NCBI GenBank assembly: GCA_021157445.1 | Contig: JAGGWM010000038.1 | Span: 1-6,973 of the forward strand | From: Thermococcus sp. | Lineage (GTDB): Archaea > Methanobacteriota_B > Thermococci > Thermococcales > Thermococcaceae | Length of the DNA stretch: 6,973 nucleotides | Reading direction: 5' to 3' | In this document: piece by piece, positions 1-3,854 of the stretch | Layout of the letters: each line of letters begins with the position of its first letter | Numbering within the stretch: position 1 is the first letter of the stretch | Made by a program: the position numbers and the translations under genes | Notes under the pieces: model-generated | Databases searched by the model: none | What the model saw: only the letters and a program-made list of their open reading frames with translations | Told to the model about the DNA's origin: nothing

Positions 1-392
1 CCGTAGCCCTTTGCATGGGGACAGCTGAGGTTGAGCTCGAAGGCGTCGGCAACATCGTCCAGTTTCTCCGCTAAGAATGCGAACTCCTTCTCATCCCCTC
101 CGAAGATCGACACGATAATCGGGAAATCAAACTCCTCCTTTGAAAATTCCTCATGGAAAGCATTCCATCCCGGGTTTGGGAGTCCCATTGCATTTATCAG
201 CCCGTAGGGGAGCTCCACCACTGTAGGATTATCATAACCTTTTTTCGGGACAATGCCGATGGATTTCGTTACGGCGGCGCCGGCACCCTCCTCATGGGCT
301 CTCCTCAGTAAATCGGGGGTCATATCTGCGACGCCGGAAGCTATCATTAGAGGGTTTTCAAGCTTAAGCCTAGCAACTTCAATCTCGAGCAT
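1..392 (-). CDS. pyrD: Dihydroorotate dehydrogenase, N-terminal part (gene runs off the left edge)
   Basis: The first 130 residues of a class 1 dihydroorotate dehydrogenase are visible. This flavoenzyme oxidises dihydroorotate to orotate in pyrimidine synthesis. The protein begins MLEIEVARLKLENPLMIASG. Visible landmarks are TKS with Lys43, LINAMGLPNPG around residues 65-75 (FMN/substrate contacts in the family), and NLSCPH at 121-126. Cys124 stands where class 1 enzymes carry the catalytic cysteine; class 2 enzymes have serine. Archaeal members usually act with a PyrK electron-transfer subunit (class 1B), but no pyrK is in view. The ATG at 392 is preceded by GGTG (399-402, spacing 6), and a TATA-like element lies at the right distance, so the gene probably has its own promoter 53 bp after the upstream gene. 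The C-terminal half lies outside the window. The family call is secure; the 1B subtype is an inference. Confidence 0.93.
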   Translation of the reverse strand, partial: MLEIEVARLKLENPLMIASGVADMTPDLLRRAHEEGAGAAVTKSIGIVPKKGYDNPTVVELPYGLINAMGLPNPGWNAFHEEFSKEEFDFPIIVSIFGGDEKEFAFLAEKLDDVADAFELNLSCPHAKGY

Positions 393-420
393 TTTCAACA
401 CCCAAAAAGCAGAAGGGAAA

Positions 421-440
421 GGGAGTTATTAAAACTTTGC
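421..440 (-). promoter_or_regulatory. Likely BRE/TATA promoter of pyrD
   Basis: Read on the minus strand this is GCAAAGTTTTAATAACTCCC. An AAAG stretch (BRE-like) is followed by TTTTAATA (TATA-like). Placing the start about 25 nt downstream gives a leader of roughly 10-15 nt that would include the GGTG ribosome-binding site before the ATG at 392. The match to the Thermococcales consensus is moderate. The upstream gene's stop (446) is only a few bases away, so some read-through transcription is also possible. Confidence 0.5.
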
Positions 441-445
441 TTAAA

Positions 446-1450
446 CTAAATGAACTCCCGAACTTTTTCATCGTATTGGAATATCCCTGGCATTCCCCCG
501 GTATGCACGAATAGAACTTTTGACCCCGGAGCTATCTTTCCGTTGCGGGTTAAATTCATGAGCCCATAGAAAGCCTTTGCCGTGTATATTGGGTCAAGGA
601 TAATCCCTTCTTCTGCGCCCACAAGCCTTATGGTTTCTATAACTTCTTTCGTAATTCTCCCATATTCTCCAAAGCCGTACTCAAATAGATGGGCAGCTAT
701 ATGGTTCTCCGTAAGATTATATGCACATCCGATCAGTCCTGCCGTTTCACCGATAAGGTTAAAGACCTTCTCCGGAAGACCTTTAAGGAGACCTCCAACG
801 TCTATTCCAATAACTTCTGTTTTGGAATCCATTAAGTTGAAACCTAGAGTTAACCCAGCAAATGTACCCCCGCTCCCTGCAGCATGAACCACATAATCAA
901 ACTCCACTCCAAGGGCTGTCTCCTGCTCCCATATTTCGGCGGCTGCCCTCACATAGCCCAAGGTTCCAACAGGGGATGCTCCTCCAACAGGTATGATATA
1001 GGCTTTCTTCCCCTTTGCTTTTAATTCCTCTGCCACCTCCTCCATAACGGGATAGGTGCTTTTTGCATCCACCAGAATGACCTCAATTCCCATCAGTTTA
1101 TCCAGGAGATAGTTTCCCTTAACCGGAGCATCCTTCTTTCCTCGGAGAACCAGGAGGGCATTTAAACCCAATTTTTTAGCTGCCAATGCTGTCACAAACG
1201 CATGATTGGAATGCACTGCTCCCGTGGTTATAACAGTGTCATAACCCTTAGAAAGGGCATCTCCGAGAAGGTATTCAAGCTTTCTAACCTTGTTTCCGCC
1301 TATTGCAATGCCTGTTAAATCATCTCTCTTAACATAGAGTTCTATTCCAAGTCTTTGGCTTAAATTTGGGAGGTACTGGATTGGTGTTTGGAAACCTATA
1401 AGCTCCACACGTGGAAACCTTGCAAGAAGGGTTTTTAGCTTTAGACTCAT
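446..1450 (-). CDS. PLP-dependent ACC deaminase / D-cysteine desulfhydrase family enzyme
   Basis: A 334-residue fold-type II PLP enzyme, close to the protein usually annotated as 1-aminocyclopropane-1-carboxylate deaminase in Pyrococcus. The PLP lysine is Lys54 in GGNK (51-54). SNH (81-83) is the cofactor/substrate loop, AGSGGT (191-196) the phosphate cup, and Tyr263 and Tyr289 match the two active-site tyrosines. The residue after Tyr289 is Thr290, and HTGG (316-319) has Thr317. True ACC deaminases have Glu (YE) and Leu (HLGG) there, so D-cysteine desulfhydrase or D/L-serine deamination seems more likely than ACC opening. The reading frame is open to 1510, but the ATG at 1450 is preferred: GGTGAT lies 3 nt upstream (1454-1459), a TATA box is at 1481-1488, and homologues begin here. 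The longer form would start inside the SRP RNA gene. Confidence 0.9.
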   Translation of the reverse strand: MSLKLKTLLARFPRVELIGFQTPIQYLPNLSQRLGIELYVKRDDLTGIAIGGNKVRKLEYLLGDALSKGYDTVITTGAVHSNHAFVTALAAKKLGLNALLVLRGKKDAPVKGNYLLDKLMGIEVILVDAKSTYPVMEEVAEELKAKGKKAYIIPVGGASPVGTLGYVRAAAEIWEQETALGVEFDYVVHAAGSGGTFAGLTLGFNLMDSKTEVIGIDVGGLLKGLPEKVFNLIGETAGLIGCAYNLTENHIAAHLFEYGFGEYGRITKEVIETIRLVGAEEGIILDPIYTAKAFYGLMNLTRNGKIAPGSKVLFVHTGGMPGIFQYDEKVREFI

Positions 1451-1477
1451 GAAATCACCAATGAAAGTACCTCGAGG

Positions 1478-1493
1478 AAGTATAAAAACTTGA
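1478..1493 (-). promoter_or_regulatory. TATA promoter of the PLP-enzyme gene, overlapping the SRP RNA terminator
   Basis: The minus strand reads CAAGTTTTTATACTTC. The TATA core TTTTTATA (1488-1481) puts transcription start near 1460, giving a leader of about 10 nt that contains the GGTGAT site before the ATG at 1450. The T5 part is also the T-run after the SRP RNA gene. Confidence 0.65.
1484..1488 (-). terminator. T5 run, likely terminator of the SRP RNA gene
   Basis: Five T on the transcribed-sense minus strand lie 11-15 nt beyond the last base of SRP helix 1 (1499). Archaeal RNA polymerase terminates on short T-runs without needing a hairpin. The run is short, so termination may be partial. 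It is the same DNA as the TATA box of the next gene. Confidence 0.5.
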
Positions 1494-1498
1494 TTAAT

Positions 1499-1817
1499 GG
1501 CGGCGGACACACCCGGGGGTGGGAACCCTCCACCGCTCCCTTTTGCCCTGGGCTTGTTCTCCCCCGCTACCCCACGAGCGCTGCACGTTCCGCCTACCGC
1601 TGCTCCCTTCCGGGCCTTGCGGGGTTCAGCGGATAAAGAGCCTTAGCACGGCCCTCCAGCCGTACCTGGCTCACCGCCAGCCCCGTGGGACGAGGAATCA
1701 TCACTCCCCCAGGGGTCAAGTGAGCGGCTTCAGGAGCCGCCCCCCGGGCTTCGGCCCCCGCATATCGACGGTTTCGGGTTCCAGGGGACGCCGAACCCCC
1801 CAGCCTAGTCCGCCGCC
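1499..1817 (-). ncRNA. ffs: Archaeal SRP (7S) RNA
   Basis: A GC-rich island of about 319 nt in AT-richer surroundings, with hallmarks of signal recognition particle RNA, the scaffold for SRP19 and SRP54 in co-translational protein targeting. The ends form helix 1: GGCGGCGGAC (1817-1808) pairs perfectly with GTCCGCCGCC (1508-1499). A helix 3 stem GGGTTC/GAACCC and a helix 4 hairpin GGGC-CGAA-GCCC follow. Helix 6 is visible at 1663-1648 as ACGGCT-GGAG-GGCCGT, with the GGAG tetraloop bound by SRP19. Helix 8 at about 1616-1601 carries a GGAA tetraloop followed by GGGAGCAGC, the conserved SRP54-binding region. A consensus promoter 26 bp upstream fixes the 5' end near 1817. Mature ends are inferred from helix 1 and may be trimmed by a few bases. 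Apparent reading frames across it are not genes. Confidence 0.95.
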
Positions 1818-1838
1818 ATTTAATAGTATCTATGATGA

Positions 1839-1852
1839 CTATATAAAGGTTT
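1839..1852 (-). promoter_or_regulatory. Strong BRE/TATA promoter of SRP RNA
   Basis: The minus strand reads AAACCTTTATATAG, an exact match to the Thermococcales BRE+TATA pattern AAANNTTTATATA. The TATA centre (about 1843) is 26 bp from the first base of SRP helix 1 (1817), the expected distance. A second, weaker TATA-like stretch (ATTTATACC) lies a few bases further upstream, around 1853-1862. Confidence 0.88.
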
Positions 1853-1895
1853 GGTATAAATACCTATCCGTTTAGAACAAAGCCTCATTCTAGAT

Positions 1896-2483
1896 TCATT
1901 CCTTCTTAGATTCCCCCGTCATCACGGCAGAGGCTATCATGTGAGCCAATCTTAAAGGTTCGGGTATAAGAGAGCTCCTCTGGGTTAGTTTTATTATTTC
2001 CTCGACTTGCTGCGGAGGAATTCCATAAGACTGATAAAAGATCTTTCCCGGGATTAATTCCCTTATCTTTCCCGCTTTTTTGAGGAGGGTTATTCTTTCA
2101 TCAGCATCAGCAAAATGTTTTCTCAATGCATTTTCCATTGCGTTTAAATCGGGTTTTTTCCTTATCACTATTATCACCGGCAATCCAGTTTCTTTGCTCA
2201 ACTTTTCGACGTCAACAACGTTAAACCCCGCATACGTTATTCCTTTGAGCATTATAACCCGCAAGTCCTTAAATCGAGAGTTGTTTATCGCATCGATCAT
2301 TTTCTCAGTTGAATCTCTGCCATCGATTTCAATCCACCTCGTGACAATCCCGACGATGTCTTGGGAACCTTTCATAACAACTCCGACTAAAATAGTCTTA
2401 TCTCGCCTAAGTTTAGATTTAAAAGAAAATGTACCATCATCGAAGCCAATAACCCTTATTTGTGGCTTTACCTTCCTGATCAT
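1896..2483 (-). CDS. DUF99 (UPF0215) family protein
   Basis: A 195-residue protein matching the archaeal DUF99/UPF0215 family, whose function is not established; the family is thought to share the fold of endonuclease V (RNase H-like), which would suggest nucleic acid or nucleotide work. Visible motifs are GFDDGTFS (13-20) with the acidic pair Asp15-Asp16, IDGRDSTE (53-60) with Asp54 and Asp57, [14 protein letters not shown] (78-91), and VIRKKPD (106-112). The acidic clusters would fit a metal site, but this is inference. The ATG at 2483 overlaps the cutA stop (ATGA), and GAGGT lies 6 nt upstream, inside cutA. This predicts translational coupling on one mRNA. A start 7 codons further upstream (2504) is possible but lacks a comparable site. 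The family call is firm, the activity unknown. Confidence 0.9.
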   Translation of the reverse strand: MIRKVKPQIRVIGFDDGTFSFKSKLRRDKTILVGVVMKGSQDIVGIVTRWIEIDGRDSTEKMIDAINNSRFKDLRVIMLKGITYAGFNVVDVEKLSKETGLPVIIVIRKKPDLNAMENALRKHFADADERITLLKKAGKIRELIPGKIFYQSYGIPPQQVEEIIKLTQRSSLIPEPLRLAHMIASAVMTGESKKE

Positions 2484-2785
2484 TTTGTTACCTCTAAAAG
2501 CCAATCCAAGTATTCCTTGTTAACGTGATCCACGTCTATTCTTATTATTGCCGGCACAGAATATGGATGTAGCTTCCTTAGAGTCTCCTTGAGTTCACTC
2601 CAAAGATCAACTTTTGTTTTCAATATTGCCCCAACTTCTTTATCTTCCTCAATCTTCCCCTCCCACCAGTAAAAAGCCTTATGCTCCCTTAGGTTTGCAC
2701 AAGCGATTAATTTTCTCTCCAACAGCTCTTTTGTTATTCTTTCAGCACTCTCCCAGTCAGGAAATGTTGTGTATACAAGGATCAT
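2480..2785 (-). CDS. cutA: CutA1 divalent-cation tolerance protein
   Basis: A complete 101-residue CutA1, a small cytoplasmic homotrimer with a ferredoxin-like fold known for metal binding and extreme thermostability in Pyrococcus; its physiological role is debated (copper tolerance in bacteria). It begins [15 protein letters not shown]. Family signatures are ACANL (28-32), [12 protein letters not shown] (39-50), and [14 protein letters not shown] (73-86). Asp84 and Asp86 fall where the Pyrococcus horikoshii protein has its acidic metal-contacting cluster, but the next residue is His87 rather than Asp. The ATG at 2785 is chosen because homologues begin MI(I/L)VYTTFPD and GGGAG lies just before it. 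An in-frame ATG at 2794 (adding MGE) is a real alternative. The stop overlaps the DUF99 start, so the two form an operon. It diverges from acylphosphatase across 80 bp. Confidence 0.93.
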   Translation of the reverse strand: MILVYTTFPDWESAERITKELLERKLIACANLREHKAFYWWEGKIEEDKEVGAILKTKVDLWSELKETLRKLHPYSVPAIIRIDVDHVNKEYLDWLLEVTK

Positions 2786-2820
2786 TTCTCCCATTTCACA
2801 TCCCCAAAAAAGTTTGGGAA

Positions 2821-2837
2821 GATAAACTTAAATTTTA
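2821..2837. promoter_or_regulatory. Shared AT-rich core serving divergent cutA and acylphosphatase promoters
   Basis: The stretch GATAAACTTAAATTTTA is the only good TATA candidate for either gene. On the minus strand it reads TAAAATTTAAGTTTATC, giving a start near 2800-2803 and a leader of about 15 nt to the cutA ATG at 2785. On the plus strand TTAAATTTTA gives a start near 2857 and a leader of about 9 nt to the ATG at 2866. The two TATA cores overlap, so the promoters may be mutually exclusive. Confidence 0.55.
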
Positions 2838-2865
2838 TGGAGGTTACTTTTAATGGGGGGAGTGG

Positions 2866-3141
2866 ATGGAGATAGTAAGGGCGCATCTGAAGATATACGG
2901 CCGGGTACAAGGAGTAGGATTTAGATGGAGTATGCAGAGAGAAGCGAGAAAACTTGGTGTCAACGGATGGGTAAGGAATCTACCCGATGGAAGTGTAGAG
3001 GCCGTAGTCGAGGGAGAAAGGGAGAGAGTTGAGGCATTAATCGGATGGGCACATGAGGGGCCGCCTTGGGCAAGGGTTACGAGAGTAGAGGTTAAGTGGG
3101 AGCCACCAAAAGGAGAAAAGGGATTTAGGGTCGTGGGTTAA
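2866..3141 (+). CDS. acyP: Acylphosphatase
   Basis: A complete 91-residue acylphosphatase, which hydrolyses carboxyl-phosphate bonds such as those of acetyl phosphate and 1,3-bisphosphoglycerate. The fold is a small ferredoxin-like alpha/beta sandwich. The signature GRVQGVGFR (12-20) supplies the phosphate loop and catalytic Arg20; [12 protein letters not shown] (34-45) supplies catalytic Asn38. The length equals that of archaeal family members. The ATG at 2866 is preceded by GGGGGGAG ending 3 nt before it. GC content is 140/276 (51%), clearly higher than neighbouring cutA (about 40% in a sample), with many GTA, GGA and AGA codons. As I recall the Pyrococcus horikoshii protein, this one is nearly identical to it, more so than the neighbouring genes. 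Its stop codon shares the palindrome TTAA with the convergent regulator gene. Confidence 0.95.
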   Translation: MEIVRAHLKIYGRVQGVGFRWSMQREARKLGVNGWVRNLPDGSVEAVVEGERERVEALIGWAHEGPPWARVTRVEVKWEPPKGEKGFRVVG

Positions 3142-3731
3142 CTTTTGTAGTTTAGCCCTTCAATAACAACTTTTTTGGGGCAGTAGTTAACTTCACAGTG
3201 GCTGCATACAACTTTTTCTTTGCTCTTTTCAGGGGTGTGGAGAACGAGCTTCCTAAATCCAGGAATGTCCTTTATCTTTATGAAAACCTCCACAGGCAGA
3301 GTTCCATCTATAACGATGTATGCTTTCGCATCTTCTTGTCTAAGGTTCCTGCTGAAGATTTCTATTATTGGAACACCATTCTCATAAAGATATCTAAGCA
3401 ACTCCGAAAGGGCATGAGAGTACTCATCTTTCTCAAGCTCTATTTCAAGAACTTCCCACCCCATAATGGGTGCTACGTTTATGAGGCTTGGAAGAGGGTT
3501 GAGCCTCTCAAATATCATTCGCAGAGGGTAAGTGTTTTCAATGTAATCTATAGTGTGATAGATTATCTTTCTATTCACCCCTATTACACGGGAAAGTTCA
3601 CTTATTGGTACCTCAACATTTCTCAGACAAATTTTTCCATTTTTTACACTTAGCCCATTTTCAAAGAGGAACTCAGCTACCTTTCTCCTAGCTGGGAAGT
3701 TTTTAAAATAAGCATCCAATACAAGCATCAT
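3138..3731 (-). CDS. ACT-domain protein with N-terminal HTH, predicted regulator of amino acid metabolism
   Basis: A 197-residue protein resembling COG2150, predicted archaeal regulators with an ACT domain. Residues 1-70 look like a helix-turn-helix region ([20 protein letters not shown] at 41-60). An ACT-like ligand-binding domain follows at about 93-165 ([20 protein letters not shown], then [20 protein letters not shown]). The effector, probably an amino acid, is not identifiable. The C-terminus carries Cys176, His178, Cys179 and Cys184 in [12 protein letters not shown], a possible metal or redox site. The start is ATG 3731: AGAGGTGG (3745-3738) lies 6 nt upstream and a TATA box about 40 bp upstream. 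The second ATG (3728) is less well spaced, and the frame is open to 3803 without ribosome-binding support. It diverges from the DUF460 gene and converges on acyP. Confidence 0.82.
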   Translation of the reverse strand: MMLVLDAYFKNFPARRKVAEFLFENGLSVKNGKICLRNVEVPISELSRVIGVNRKIIYHTIDYIENTYPLRMIFERLNPLPSLINVAPIMGWEVLEIELEKDEYSHALSELLRYLYENGVPIIEIFSRNLRQEDAKAYIVIDGTLPVEVFIKIKDIPGFRKLVLHTPEKSKEKVVCSHCEVNYCPKKVVIEGLNYKS

Positions 3732-3766
3732 TTTTGGCCACCTCTTATACAATGTTGTGTACAGAT

Positions 3767-3784
3767 GAATATTTAAGCTTTTCC
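3767..3784 (-). promoter_or_regulatory. Promoter of the ACT-domain regulator gene
   Basis: The minus strand reads AAGCTTAAATATTC after a run of A. The TATA core TTAAATAT (about 3769-3777) predicts a start near 3747-3750. That leaves a short leader just long enough for the AGAGGTGG site before the ATG at 3731. The match is good but not exact. Confidence 0.55.
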
Positions 3785-3804
3785 CCGCAGTTCGAAGAGA
3801 CAAT

Positions 3805-3832
3805 CTTTTAAAGCATGTAAAACCTTAATAAA
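3805..3832 (+). promoter_or_regulatory. Candidate TATA elements for the DUF460 gene
   Basis: Two candidates sit in this stretch. CTTTTAAAG (3805-3813) would start transcription near 3834 and give a leader of about 20 nt carrying AAGTGA (3844-3849). AAACCTTAATAAA (3820-3832) has the better BRE and would start transcription at about 3853-3855, essentially at the ATG, making a leaderless mRNA. The sequence alone does not decide between them. Confidence 0.45.
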
Positions 3833-3854
3833 ACACGTAAGTGAAGTGAAGGTG

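Noticed and set aside
1451..1510. 20-codon N-terminal extension of the PLP enzyme
   Set aside because: It would begin inside SRP RNA helix 1 and cross the gene's own TATA box and GGTGAT site; homologues start at 1450.
1832..1838. ATGATGA as a C box of an sRNA on the plus strand
   Set aside because: No CTGA D box follows within a usable distance; the site lies in the SRP RNA promoter region.
1519..1875. Plus-strand open frame of 118 codons across the GC-rich island
   Set aside because: It is antisense to the SRP RNA gene, is proline/arginine-rich without family signatures, and has no ribosome-binding site.
2080..2523. Plus-strand frame of 147 codons opposite the DUF99 gene
   Set aside because: It is a shadow of the well-supported minus-strand gene and resembles no family.
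3198..3653. Plus-strand frame of 151 codons opposite the ACT regulator
   Set aside because: It is a shadow frame; the opposite strand has the domain structure, promoter and ribosome-binding site.
3732..3803. 24-codon extension of the ACT regulator
   Set aside because: It covers the AGAGGTGG site and the TATA box that serve the start at 3731.
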